DNA of 64,000 nt from Candidatus Aegiribacteria sp. MLS_C (GTDB lineage: Bacteria; Fermentibacterota; Fermentibacteria; Fermentibacterales; JCC-6). The notes below the pieces were generated by a model, which saw only the letters and a program-made list of their open reading frames with translations, searched no databases and was not told the DNA's origin. Where the stretch lies: NCBI GenBank assembly GCA_002030045.1, contig LQBI01000013.1:186001-250000 (forward strand), in the 5' to 3' direction. Shown here one piece after another: positions 33,146 to 41,957 of the stretch (position 1 is its first letter; each line of letters begins with the position of its first letter). Position numbers and translations under genes: made by a program.

Positions 33146-34171
33146 TTAGTTCTCGAACCTGATACCTCCGCCTGCGGTTATTACGCCGGCGTGAAACCCT
33201 CCCGATCCTCCAAGGAGGTCCATTGCCCTGTCGGTATCGCCGGCGGCCACGACCACAATCATTCCCAGACCCATGTTGAAGGCCCTTCTCATCTCTTCAG
33301 GGTCTATGGAACCGAGTTCCCCTATCATCCTGAAGATGCCGGGCACAGGCCATTCTGGCCGCACGACCGCACCGCAGCCCTTCGGCAGTATCCTCGAGAG
33401 GTTCCCGGGAATGCCTCCCCCTGTTATGTGGGCGAGTCCCTTGACAATGCCGTTCTCCAGAACCGGCTGAAGGTCCTCGAGGTAGCTCCTGTGGACCCTG
33501 AGCAGGGTCTCTCCGACGGAGGCTCCATTCAGGAGAGGATGGGAGTCGTCGGGCCCCATTCCGGCCTCCTGGAATATCACCCTCCTGGCCAGGGAATACC
33601 CGTTGGTGTGAAGTCCGCTGGAGGGCAGACCGACCAGCCTGTCACCGGGGACTATTCCCGAACCGTCCACTATCCTGCTCCGTTCCACAACTCCCACTAT
33701 TGTGCCGGCAACGTCGTAGTCTCCGGGTTCATAGAAACCGGGCATCTCCGCAGTCTCCCCGCCGAGGAGGGCACACCCGTTCTCCCTGCAGGCGGCTGAA
33801 AGGCCACTCACTATCTCGGCCACGGTCAGGGCGGAGAGGGTGCCGCAGGCTATGTAATCCATGAAGAAGAGCGGTCTCGCGCCCTGGACGAGTATGTCGT
33901 TGACACAGTGGTTCACCAGGTCCATGCCCACGGTGCCGTACCTGCCCGTCATCGAAGCCACCTTCAGCTTGGTGCCGACCCCGTCCGTGCTGGCCACCAG
34001 GACCGGCCTGTCCATTTCGGGGAATCCGGCGTCGAAGAGACCGCCGAACTGCCCGAGGTCGGAGAGCACCCCGGGAGTGAAGGTCCGCCTTACCGACTCC
34101 TTCATGAGTTCCACGGCCCTCTCGCCCTCGTCGATATCCACGCCGCTGCTTCGGTAGTCCATGCCGCTCAC
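33146..34171 (-). CDS. purM: Phosphoribosylformylglycinamidine cyclo-ligase PurM
   Basis: AIR synthetase of purine synthesis, 341 residues. Conserved: STDGVGTKLKVA, GMDLVNHCVNDILVQGA, GGETAEMPGFY and GLHTNGYSLAR. Start is GTG sharing GTGA with the pfkB stop; an ATG three codons later is possible. Other pur genes are absent from the window. Confidence 0.95.
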   Translation of the reverse strand: MSGMDYRSSGVDIDEGERAVELMKESVRRTFTPGVLSDLGQFGGLFDAGFPEMDRPVLVASTDGVGTKLKVASMTGRYGTVGMDLVNHCVNDILVQGARPLFFMDYIACGTLSALTVAEIVSGLSAACRENGCALLGGETAEMPGFYEPGDYDVAGTIVGVVERSRIVDGSGIVPGDRLVGLPSSGLHTNGYSLARRVIFQEAGMGPDDSHPLLNGASVGETLLRVHRSYLEDLQPVLENGIVKGLAHITGGGIPGNLSRILPKGCGAVVRPEWPVPGIFRMIGELGSIDPEEMRRAFNMGLGMIVVVAAGDTDRAMDLLGGSGGFHAGVITAGGGIRFEN

Positions 34172-35091
34172 AGCCTGGACTCCCTGAGCTGGTTCGTGGA
34201 GAGGTAATGGACCATGCGACGGTCTATCTCGTCCCTGGTGAGTTCCCTCAGCTTCTCCACTCCGAAGCCGCTGCAGGCAAAGCTGGCATTGACCGAGCCG
34301 TAGGCCAGCCCTCGCTTCATGCTCTCGAAGTCCAGTTCGCTGTCACTGCCCGCAAGGAAGCCAAGCAGGCCGGAGGCGAAGGTATCGCCCGCGCCTGTGG
34401 GGTCAACCACCCTTTCCAGGGGGTATGCCGGAAGAATGAAGGGCACGGGACCTCCGAAGACCATGGCGCCGGCAGGGCCCAGTTTTATCACCGCGTACCT
34501 GGGACCCGTACCCAGTATGAAGGATGCTGAATCGAACAGGTTCTGACCGCCGGAGAGCATTGCGGCCTCGGAGGCGTTCACTATCACTATGTCGGCCCTT
34601 CCGAAGACATCCAGGACCTTCTCCCTCTGGGTCTCTATCCAGAGTCTCATCGTGTCCACCGCAACCCACCTGGGGTTATGGACCTGGTCGAGAACCTCCA
34701 GCTGCAGTACCGGATCTATGTTGGCCAGGAAGATACAGGGAGTTCCGACGTAATCTTCCGGAAGCCTGGGGCGGAAGCTGGCGAACACTCCCAGCTCGGT
34801 CCTCACGGTGCGCACATCTCCGAAATCGGGACCGTACACCCCTTCCCACCTGAAGGTGGGACCCTGGCCTGTGGTCAGGCCGCGGACGTCTATTCGCCTC
34901 TCGGCCAGGAACCTCTTCTCCGACACCGGAAAATCCGGACCCACAACGCCAACGGCCTTCACTACGTCGTAGCACCCGGCTCCGAGGGAGAAGTAGATGG
35001 CAGAACCGCCGAGTGTCTCCTCCACCCTCCCCGCCGGGGTTGTTATCGTATCAAGTGCAACCGATCCAACAACCAGTAACGCCATCTTCAC
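34168..35091 (-). CDS. PfkB-family sugar kinase
   Basis: Ribokinase-like kinase of 307 residues: VVGSVALD near the N-terminus, GGSAIYFSLGA, and the anion-hole motif DPTGAGDTFASG. The substrate is not evident; ribokinase, adenosine kinase and other small-molecule kinases share these motifs. It overlaps purM by 4 bases. Confidence 0.88.
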   Translation of the reverse strand: MKMALLVVGSVALDTITTPAGRVEETLGGSAIYFSLGAGCYDVVKAVGVVGPDFPVSEKRFLAERRIDVRGLTTGQGPTFRWEGVYGPDFGDVRTVRTELGVFASFRPRLPEDYVGTPCIFLANIDPVLQLEVLDQVHNPRWVAVDTMRLWIETQREKVLDVFGRADIVIVNASEAAMLSGGQNLFDSASFILGTGPRYAVIKLGPAGAMVFGGPVPFILPAYPLERVVDPTGAGDTFASGLLGFLAGSDSELDFESMKRGLAYGSVNASFACSGFGVEKLRELTRDEIDRRMVHYLSTNQLRESRL

Positions 35092-35122
35092 ACCAATCCA
35101 GGTTCGGTTTGAGTTCGGTCTC

Positions 35123-36823
35123 TCACATCCTTCGAGGAGCGTTCACGCCCAGAATTCCCAGGAGGTCGGCGATGCATCTCATGCAGGCCCTGCACAGCAT
35201 CAGCCTGGAAGAGGATTCAAAGGGACGGTCTCCGTCCACGACCCTGACGTGCTGGTAGAACCTGTGGAAACCCGTGGCCAGGGAAGCCAGGATCTCGGTG
35301 AGCCTGTGGGGTTCCAGAGACTCCGCCGCCGCGGCAGTCTCCACAGGTATCGATTCCAGTAGACGCATCAGCTCCCTCTCGTGTACACCGGACAGGATAT
35401 CCTCCATTCGGGGGTCGTACTCTTCGGGAACGTTCACGCCGGCGTCCTCCGCAGTCCGAAGTATCCCCGATATCCTGGCATGGGCGTACTGGACGTAGTA
35501 GACGGGATTCTCGCTGGATTCCCGTCTGGCCAGGTCCAGGTCGAAGTCCATGTGGGCCTCCGCCCTCCTGGTGAGGAAGAGATACCTGGTCACGTCGGCG
35601 GAACCCACGTCCTCGACCAGTCTGGAAAGGGTGACATACTCCCCTGACCTTGTGGACATCTTTATCCTTTCGCCTCCACATAGGAGGGTCACGAACTGGT
35701 GTATGACCACCCTGAGCCTGCGCCTGACCTCATCCGCACCGAATATGGCCTCGAGGGCAGCGACGACGTCCCTGCTCGTATCCAGGTGATCGGATCCGAA
35801 GACGTCTACCAGGAGGTCGTACCCTCGACGGAACTTGTCCACATGGTAGGCGATGTCCGGCATCCTGTATGTGTAGCTCCCGTCCTCCCTGCGGATGACC
35901 CTGTCCTGTGGCCTTCCGAGTTCCGTGAACCTCAGCCAGAGCTTGTTCGAGGATCCCGGGTCGGAATAGACGAGGGACTCCCCGAAGGTACCGGTCCGCT
36001 TCAGCATGTGGATGGTCCTGTCCACGGCTTCCGGTATCAGCTCGCTCTCCGTGAAGAACCTGTCGTACCCTATGCCGAGCAGCTCCAGGTCGCTCCGGAT
36101 CATGTCCATCGCCCTCTTCTCGGCATAAGAGACGAACGTATCCCTGTCGGACTCCCATTCCAGTCCGTCACCGTACTCCGACCTGAGGTCCTCCGCCCAT
36201 CCGGAAAGGTAGTTCCCCCGGTAACCGCCCTCCGGTATGTCGCTCTCTTCCCCTCCACGGTACCTGACCTCGAGGGAACGCCCGAGGAGTTCCATCTGCC
36301 TTCCGCCGTCGTTGTAGTAGTACTCCCTGCTCACCTTCCAGCCCATGGCCCCCAGCAGCCTGGAGATAGCGTCACCAAGGACCGCCTGCCGGCAGTGCCC
36401 CACTGTCAGAGGTCCAGTGGGATTCGAACTCACGAACTCCACAAGAGCGGTCCTGCCCGCACCGAGGTCGGGGAGGTGGGGTCCCAGCCCCGAGACAGCC
36501 AGGCTGTGACAGTAGGACGCCAGGAAGGAGCCGGAAAGCGTTATGTTTATGAAACCGGGACCGTCCACCGTGAACGAGGAGACGCCCGGGACGGGACCCA
36601 GTTCCTCGACGATCCTTCGGGCCACCTCCACGGGACCGGTCCGGACCTTCCTCGCCAGCTGCATTGCAACCTGGCAGGATAGGTCCCCGAATTCCGGATT
36701 GCTCGAGCTCGCCACCTCCGCCTGCTGATCGTCCTCAAGGACCTCCGGGCCCCAGATACGGTCGACCGCTTCGGCTATCATCCGGGCCAGACCGTCCCTC
36801 ATCCGTGACGGGTCAGGGATCAT
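35123..36823 (-). CDS. argS: Arginyl-tRNA synthetase
   Basis: Class I synthetase. SNPTGPLTVGHCRQAVLGD carries the HIGH-type motif (TVGH), and KMSTRSGEY replaces KMSKS as usual in ArgRS; the N-terminal domain binds the D-loop and the C-terminal anticodon-binding domain (DALR) is present. At 566 residues it is full length. Start set at ATG 36823, preceded by GAGGACGG; the ATG at 36844 lacks it. It overlaps rsfS. Confidence 0.95.
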   Translation of the reverse strand: MIPDPSRMRDGLARMIAEAVDRIWGPEVLEDDQQAEVASSSNPEFGDLSCQVAMQLARKVRTGPVEVARRIVEELGPVPGVSSFTVDGPGFINITLSGSFLASYCHSLAVSGLGPHLPDLGAGRTALVEFVSSNPTGPLTVGHCRQAVLGDAISRLLGAMGWKVSREYYYNDGGRQMELLGRSLEVRYRGGEESDIPEGGYRGNYLSGWAEDLRSEYGDGLEWESDRDTFVSYAEKRAMDMIRSDLELLGIGYDRFFTESELIPEAVDRTIHMLKRTGTFGESLVYSDPGSSNKLWLRFTELGRPQDRVIRREDGSYTYRMPDIAYHVDKFRRGYDLLVDVFGSDHLDTSRDVVAALEAIFGADEVRRRLRVVIHQFVTLLCGGERIKMSTRSGEYVTLSRLVEDVGSADVTRYLFLTRRAEAHMDFDLDLARRESSENPVYYVQYAHARISGILRTAEDAGVNVPEEYDPRMEDILSGVHERELMRLLESIPVETAAAAESLEPHRLTEILASLATGFHRFYQHVRVVDGDRPFESSSRLMLCRACMRCIADLLGILGVNAPRRM

Positions 36824-37199
36824 TCCCGTCCTCTTCATCTTCATCGCGCACGGTTTCCCCGTCGTCGTATTCTATCCTGGGAACGTCGCTCCAGAGCATC
36901 TCGAGGTTGTAGTACTCCCTCCTGTCCGGAAGGAATATGTGCACCACCAGGTCCAGGAAGTCCAGCAGTATCCAGCTCCCCTCATCGTAACCCTCCGAAT
37001 GGTGCCTCACGAAACCCAGTCCCCTCGCGGTCTCCTCCACGTGGTCCGCTATGGCCCTGGCCTGAATGCGGTTCTCGGCGGTCACGATGAGGAACGCTTC
37101 CATCGTGAGAGGCACCTGGCTCATGTCCAGGGCCACCACGCGGGTCCCGTGCCTCTGGAAAACTGCTTCCACCAGGGAATCAAGGACGTCAGTCGACAA
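36813..37199 (-). CDS. rsfS: Ribosomal silencing factor RsfS
   Basis: A 128-residue Iojap/RsfS protein that blocks subunit joining in starvation. Conserved: W-x-LLDFLDLVVHIF then YYNLEMLW. Start is likely the TTG at 37199, six bases after GGAGG; the TTG at 37205 directly abuts that box. An acidic C-terminal tail (DEDEEDG) overlaps argS. Confidence 0.93.
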   Translation of the reverse strand: MSTDVLDSLVEAVFQRHGTRVVALDMSQVPLTMEAFLIVTAENRIQARAIADHVEETARGLGFVRHHSEGYDEGSWILLDFLDLVVHIFLPDRREYYNLEMLWSDVPRIEYDDGETVRDEDEEDGNDP

Positions 37200-37228
37200 G
37201 TTCAACCTCCAAGCTCTGTATCGGGTAT

Positions 37229-37738
37229 CTAGTCAGCGAATCGCGGGTCTTCCCCAAGGTCACTCCCCAGGCAGACCGTCACGTCCACGGCGGGGGCCTG
37301 TCCCCCCCCGGGGACCTCCCATACTATGCGGTCTTCAGGCAGCCCCAGTATCCCCGCCACCGCCGCGGCAGAGGACAGGTCCTCCAGATGGGAGACGATG
37401 ATGGTCTCCGAAAAGGGTTTGCCTTCAGCGTCCAAAGGATCGAAGGGGGCCATTATGACTGTGGAATCGGAGGAGGAGCGCAGCAGCTTCATCTGCGTCC
37501 TCCCTGCAAGACCGTCGACGAAGGTCCCGTTCAGCACGAGAACCCTTATGGTGTCCGGTACCGTAAGAGCAACGGGCTCGGGCTGGGGTCCTGGAACGGG
37601 GTCCGTTGCCTCGGGGACCGGATCCGGCGTACCGTCTTCCCGGGTGCCGGGAGGGGGTACCAGAATTGTCACCGCCACAACGGAGGCGGCGAGGGAGGCT
37701 ATTATCCATCTCCAGGGGAAACCGCCGGCTGCCGTCAT
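37229..37738 (-). CDS. LytR C-terminal-domain protein
   Basis: A 169-residue protein: N-terminal transmembrane anchor (WIIASLAASVVAVTILVP), a Pro-rich linker, and a LytR_C domain (IRVLVLNGTFVDGLAGRTQ). In Actinobacteria this domain is attached to wall-polymer ligases; here it stands alone, as is usual in Gram-negatives next to rsfS. Role unknown, perhaps envelope related. Start ATGA overlaps the HIT stop. Confidence 0.85.
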   Translation of the reverse strand: MTAAGGFPWRWIIASLAASVVAVTILVPPPGTREDGTPDPVPEATDPVPGPQPEPVALTVPDTIRVLVLNGTFVDGLAGRTQMKLLRSSSDSTVIMAPFDPLDAEGKPFSETIIVSHLEDLSSAAAVAGILGLPEDRIVWEVPGGGQAPAVDVTVCLGSDLGEDPRFAD

Positions 37739-38232
37739 TCCTCCTTCCCCCCGTTGAAGAAGGGAACCAGTCTCGAATAGCTGTCATCGAGGGAGGCTGA
37801 CAGTACCCGGGTCGATCCTACCGTGCTCATGAAGTTGGTGTCGCCGGACCATCTGGGAAGCATGTGGACATGAATGTGACCCTCGATCCCGGCACCGGCG
37901 CAGCTCCCAAGGTTCCAGCCGCCGTTCATCCCCATGCATCCCATGCCCTTTGCCAGTGCCCCCTCGCACCTTGCCATGAGGCTCATCATCGTCTCGCTCT
38001 CCTCGCTGCTGAGTCCCGAGAGGTCCGGCACATGCCTCAGGGGGACTATCATGAGGTGGCCGTTTATGTAGGGATACCTGTTGAGGACCACGAAGACCGG
38101 GCCTTCCCTGTGGAGCACGTAGTTCTCACGGTCACTGCCGGCCTCGGAACCGATGAGGCAGAGGACGCATTCGGCGCCTGCGCCGCCTCCGGTTACGTAT
38201 TCCCTCCTCCATGGAGCATAAAGCCGTTTCAT
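37735..38232 (-). CDS. HIT-family nucleotide hydrolase/transferase
   Basis: A 165-residue histidine-triad protein: CVLC near the N-terminus, YPYINGHLMIVPLRHVPDL, GHIHVHMLPRW with the catalytic triad. The extended N-terminal zinc-type CxxC and length resemble AP4A phosphorylase-like HIT proteins of bacteria. Start at 38232 uses the ATGA overlap with the glmU-like gene and GGGAAGG upstream. Confidence 0.92.
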   Translation of the reverse strand: MKRLYAPWRREYVTGGGAGAECVLCLIGSEAGSDRENYVLHREGPVFVVLNRYPYINGHLMIVPLRHVPDLSGLSSEESETMMSLMARCEGALAKGMGCMGMNGGWNLGSCAGAGIEGHIHVHMLPRWSGDTNFMSTVGSTRVLSASLDDSYSRLVPFFNGGKEE

Positions 38233-39185
38233 GCCGGGCCTTCCCATCCCATTACCGTGTAGGGTTCGATGACACTGCCGGCCTCCACGGTACGGTCTTC
38301 TATCACGCAGCCGTCACCGATCCTGCAGCCGTCTCCGATCACTGTACCGCCCGAGAGCCTGACGGACCTGCCTATGAAGACTCCCGTGCCTATTCCCACG
38401 GATTCCTCGATCCAGACCGATCCGGGATCGGGGATGTCCACCCCCTCGAGGAGATGCCGTGTGACGACCTTCTCCCTGAGGTGGTCCGTGGCCCTGGAAA
38501 GCTGCACCCTGTCGTTGATCCCGGAAACCTCCATGTAGTCTGCGGCCTTCACCGCGATGCATTCCAGTCCCATGGCTGCCGCCGCTGACACGGTATCGGT
38601 GAGGTAGAACTCACCCTGGTCGTTGTCCCTGTCAACCCGTTGCAGCAATTCGGGCAGAAGGCCTCCGTCGAAGGACATGAGCCCGGTGTTGATCTCGCCG
38701 ATACCGAGCTGTTCGGGACTGCAGTCCCTGTCCTCCACGATGCCTCTCAGCGCGGTGCCTTCACGGAGAACCCTTCCGTACCCGGCAGTCTCAGGCGGCT
38801 CCGCCGTCAGGATTGCCACCGCGGCTCCCGTTTCCCGGCGCCTTTCCTCGAGCATGCAGATGGTGGAACTCTCGAGCAGCGGCACGTCGCCGAGAAGAAT
38901 CGTGAAGCTGTCAGCTGCTGCGCCTTCGATGCCGCACGACACGGCGTGAGCCGTTCCCAGCTGTTCCTCCTGCACCGCCCACCTTATTCCGTGTCGCCTG
39001 AGGATCGGGATCACCAGATCCCTGCCGTGACCAACTACCACGACGGGATCTTCAAGCCCGGCCGCCAGCGCCTGCCTTACTACCCTGAGCACCATCGGTT
39101 CGCCCAGGACCGGGTGTACCACCTTCGGCAGTTCCGATCTCATCCTCTTCCCCTGTCCGGCGGCGAGGATGACGCAGGCGGTCAT
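38229..39185 (-). CDS. glmU: GlmU-like nucleotidyltransferase with truncated beta-helix
   Basis: A 318-residue GlcNAc-1-phosphate uridylyltransferase-like enzyme: LAAGQGKRMRSELPKVVHPV, EEQLGTAHAV, LLGDVPLL, GEFYLTD and VSGINDR. The C-terminus has only four to five hexapeptide coils (VGIGTGVFIG through IGDGCRIGDGCVIEDRT), whereas GlmU is about 450 residues with a long acetyltransferase helix. The acetyltransferase active site is therefore missing, and the name covers uridylyltransfer only. Confidence 0.85.
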   Translation of the reverse strand: MTACVILAAGQGKRMRSELPKVVHPVLGEPMVLRVVRQALAAGLEDPVVVVGHGRDLVIPILRRHGIRWAVQEEQLGTAHAVSCGIEGAAADSFTILLGDVPLLESSTICMLEERRRETGAAVAILTAEPPETAGYGRVLREGTALRGIVEDRDCSPEQLGIGEINTGLMSFDGGLLPELLQRVDRDNDQGEFYLTDTVSAAAAMGLECIAVKAADYMEVSGINDRVQLSRATDHLREKVVTRHLLEGVDIPDPGSVWIEESVGIGTGVFIGRSVRLSGGTVIGDGCRIGDGCVIEDRTVEAGSVIEPYTVMGWEGPA

Positions 39186-39565
39186 GTATCCAGCAGACTC
39201 GGGTTCAGATTGCGGTCGTCTGCGACTATCACCCTGGGACGGGGAGGGGTCTCGTCCCCTGCCACCCAGACGAACTGGAGCACTATGGCCCTGTCCCCGA
39301 TATGCACCAGTCTGGCCGCGGCTCCGTTGATACAGACCGTGCCGCTTCCCCTCGCGCCTTCCAGTACGTAGGTCTCGAATCGCTTGCCACTGTCAAGATC
39401 GGCAACCAGCACCCGCTCTCCCGGCATTATGCCGGACATGTCCAGAAGGTCGACATCCAGGGTTATGGACCCGACGTAGTCGAGATCGGCTTCGGTTATC
39501 ACCACTCTGTGGAGCTTTGCTCCAAGGAAGCACCTGTACAAATGAGACTCCTTCCTCAGGATCAC
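39182..39565 (-). CDS. panD: Aspartate 1-decarboxylase PanD
   Basis: Pyruvoyl enzyme making beta-alanine. The self-cleavage site is Gly32-Ser33 in YVGSITLD, preceded by AKLHRVVITEADLD. The 127-residue length is normal but the conserved start is about 8 residues further in than usual. Start GTG shares GTGA with the panC stop. Confidence 0.95.
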   Translation of the reverse strand: MILRKESHLYRCFLGAKLHRVVITEADLDYVGSITLDVDLLDMSGIMPGERVLVADLDSGKRFETYVLEGARGSGTVCINGAAARLVHIGDRAIVLQFVWVAGDETPPRPRVIVADDRNLNPSLLDT

Positions 39566-40437
39566 TGCCCCCTGGGGGGCACCGGGGCTTCAAGTTCCAT
39601 GTTGTCGATCAGCCTCGTCCTTCCGAAATATACAGCAACGGCAAGCAGACCGTTTGGGCTGATCCTTCCGACGGGCTTCAGGCTCAGAGGATCCACCAGC
39701 TCCAGATACTGGATCCTTGCCAGAGGGGCTTCCTCAATGGTCTGCCTGGCCGCCTCCAGTATCCTGCCCGCGTCGGTCTCGCCCCGGGCTGCCATTCCTG
39801 CTGCCTCGACAAGTGCACGATGGATCGCCGTCGCCTGTGCCCTCTCTTCCTCCTTCAAGTACCGGTTCCTTGAACTCATGGCAAGACCGTCGGGTTCCCT
39901 GACCGTCTCCGATCCCTCTATTCTGACACCGAGCCTCAGGTCCCCGGTCATCCTCCTGATGACCGCCAGCTGCTGCGCGTCCTTTCTTCCGAAGACCGCA
40001 AAATGCGGGGTCACCATTCCGAAGAGTATCGCAACAACGGTGGACACCCCGTCGAAGTGTCCCGGGCGGTACCTCCCGCAGAGGCCCTCGGTCAGGCCCG
40101 AGACATGTACGGTAGTGGCGTGGCCTTCAGGATACACGTCATCCTCCGACGGCGTGAAGACGCAGTGGGCGCCGGCCTTCCCCAGCAGTCGAAGGTCCTC
40201 CTCCAGGGTCCTGGGGTACCTGTCCAGGTCCTCTCCCGGTCCGAACTGTTTGGGGTTTACGAATATGGAGACCACTACCCTGTCCCCGAGCATGATAGCC
40301 CTTTTCACCAGGCTGAGATGCCCTTCATGGAGAGCCCCCATTGTGGGGACGAATCCGACCTCCAGCCCTTCGTCCCGCCACCGGGCTGAGAGCATCCGCA
40401 TCTCGTCGGGATCAGATATCCTGACGACGGAGTTCAC
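39562..40437 (-). CDS. panC: Pantothenate synthetase PanC
   Basis: Joins pantoate with beta-alanine. Conserved: GFVPTMGALHEGHLSLV, SIFVNPKQFGPGED, RPGHFDGVSTVV, FGRKDAQQLA and SSRNRYL. At 291 residues it is full length. panC and panD are adjacent, panB is absent. GTG start overlaps the dNK stop by 4. Confidence 0.95.
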   Translation of the reverse strand: MNSVVRISDPDEMRMLSARWRDEGLEVGFVPTMGALHEGHLSLVKRAIMLGDRVVVSIFVNPKQFGPGEDLDRYPRTLEEDLRLLGKAGAHCVFTPSEDDVYPEGHATTVHVSGLTEGLCGRYRPGHFDGVSTVVAILFGMVTPHFAVFGRKDAQQLAVIRRMTGDLRLGVRIEGSETVREPDGLAMSSRNRYLKEEERAQATAIHRALVEAAGMAARGETDAGRILEAARQTIEEAPLARIQYLELVDPLSLKPVGRISPNGLLAVAVYFGRTRLIDNMELEAPVPPRGQ

Positions 40438-41084
40438 CTCCTGCCGCCCAGTCTGGGCACGAAACTCTCCACTCCTCCCGAATGGCCCGCTATCGCCTCG
40501 AGGAGACGGCTGAAGTCCTCCCCGTGGCGCCTGAAGTCGGCATGGTCTGTATTGACCACCAGGGTGGGGTGCTTCCTGGCCCTGAAGAAGTAGTCGTTGT
40601 AGGCATCGGTAAGCTGCTGCAGGTACGATCTGCCTATGTCCGTCTCGAAGGGTCTGCCCCTGCTTGATATCCTTCTCAGGAGGGAATCGCAGGAGGCCTG
40701 CAGGTAGATGACAAGGTCAGGCTGCGGAACGTCATGGTCCAGTACCGAACAGAGCTTCTCGTAAAGGGCGAATTCGTCGTCCTGCAGGTTGATGGATGCG
40801 AATATCCTGTCCTTGGCGAACATATAGTCGGCCACCAGCCTGCGGCTGAAGAGGTCCAGCTGCGCCAGCTTCCTCTGCTGCCTGTACCTGCTGAGCATGA
40901 AGAAGAGCTGCGTCTGGAAGGCCCAGGCCCTCCTGTTACGGTAGAACCTCTCCAGGAACGGGTTCTCCTCCACCTCCTCCAGGACGGTCTCAGCCTTCCA
41001 GCTGGCGGCGAGGAGGTTGCACACCGTGGTCTTCCCCACTCCTATGGGGCCTTCCACCACAACATACCTGAGAGGGGGTGTCAG
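40434..41084 (-). CDS. Deoxynucleoside kinase
   Basis: dNK/dGK-family kinase: VVVEGPIGVGKTT P-loop, RRLVADYMFAKD, RGRPFE and a Lid region. In most relatives the sequence before the P-loop is RY(I/V)VVEGP; here RYVVVEGP is encoded, but only upstream of the GTG at 41060. A CTG at 41084 sits 7 bases after GGAGG and shares CTGA with the folK stop, matching the neighbours' 4-base overlaps, so I place the start there (216 residues). Confidence 0.85.
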   Translation of the reverse strand: MTPPLRYVVVEGPIGVGKTTVCNLLAASWKAETVLEEVEENPFLERFYRNRRAWAFQTQLFFMLSRYRQQRKLAQLDLFSRRLVADYMFAKDRIFASINLQDDEFALYEKLCSVLDHDVPQPDLVIYLQASCDSLLRRISSRGRPFETDIGRSYLQQLTDAYNDYFFRARKHPTLVVNTDHADFRRHGEDFSRLLEAIAGHSGGVESFVPRLGGRR

Positions 41085-41602
41085 TTCCGCACCTCCCAGA
41101 AGCAGCCGCTGTCAGGCTTCTCCAGCACCAGTTCCGCACCGCCCCCTTCCCCGCATTCATTCAGCAGTTCTTCGGCCGTAGCCCCCAGCCCCGGCACCTT
41201 TTCCACCCATACCTCGGCCAGGGGCTCGAGGACGAACCTGCGCCTTCCGATCCCGGGATGGGGCAGGATGAGCTTCGGACCGGACCTGGTCTCATCGCCG
41301 AAGAAGAGAAGGTCGATATCTATGGTCCTCGAGGAGTTGTTCTTTTCTATTCTGGACCCCAGGAGTATCTCCGCCTCCCGGCAGCTGCACTGCAGTTCCT
41401 CCGAGGAACCGTAGAAATTACCGACCATGACGCAGTTGTAGAAGTTATCTCCCCCGACGCCCTCCCCTGGTTCGGTCTCGTAGATACCGGAGAGCCTGAA
41501 GCGGCCCATCCCGGGACGTGTAAGGATGTACCTCACCGCTTCGGTCAGATTCTCCAGTCGGTCTCCCAGGTTGCTGCCCATTCCCAGGGCGAATTCAGCC
41601 AT
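41081..41602 (-). CDS. folK: Dihydropteridine pyrophosphokinase FolK
   Basis: Transfers pyrophosphate to 6-hydroxymethyl-7,8-dihydropterin. Conserved: GMGSNLGDR, ETEPG, FYNCVMVG, SRTIDIDLLFFGD, LPHPGIGRRRFVLEPLAEV. Start ATG 41602 has GGAGG six bases upstream; the in-frame ATG at 41623 does not. Overlaps folB by 8 bases. Confidence 0.95.
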   Translation of the reverse strand: MAEFALGMGSNLGDRLENLTEAVRYILTRPGMGRFRLSGIYETEPGEGVGGDNFYNCVMVGNFYGSSEELQCSCREAEILLGSRIEKNNSSRTIDIDLLFFGDETRSGPKLILPHPGIGRRRFVLEPLAEVWVEKVPGLGATAEELLNECGEGGGAELVLEKPDSGCFWEVRN

Positions 41603-41957
41603 CTTCGCCTCCGGTTCCTTCATCCGACCCGCCCTGGACGGTTACGGCCGCGCTCCGGAGCCTCAGACCGGCGGGAGGGAAGGGCTTGCTGACCCTCACG
41701 GACCATACGCCGCCTTTGAATTCCCCTGTGAGTAGACGAAGAACGTCCGCGGCAAGGTCCTCTATGTAATCGTAGTCGGATCCCTGCAGCCCGGCCAGCC
41801 TGTGGCAGACATCCCCGTAGTCAATTGCGGGAGGGCTGCCGAGTTCCCCTGTCCAGGATATGTCCAGGGGCACGTCCCTTTCAGAGAGCTTCTCTTCGGG
41901 GAGCACCCCCAGTCTCAGACGCAGCACAAGGCCCTGCAGGTCCAGCCTTCCCCTCAC
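41595..41957 (-). CDS. folB: Dihydroneopterin aldolase FolB
   Basis: A 120-residue aldolase-like protein: LRLGVLPEEKL, IDYGDVCHRL, YIEDLAADVL and VSKPFPPAG are the FolB pattern (LGVxxxERxxxQ, Y-x-x-V, ...TVE-x-LA, V-x-KPxAP). It is the smallest reading; the longer frame includes an unrelated upstream part. GTG 41957 shares GTGA with the aminotransferase stop and has AAGAAGGG. Confidence 0.88.
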   Translation of the reverse strand: MRGRLDLQGLVLRLRLGVLPEEKLSERDVPLDISWTGELGSPPAIDYGDVCHRLAGLQGSDYDYIEDLAADVLRLLTGEFKGGVWSVRVSKPFPPAGLRLRSAAVTVQGGSDEGTGGEDG

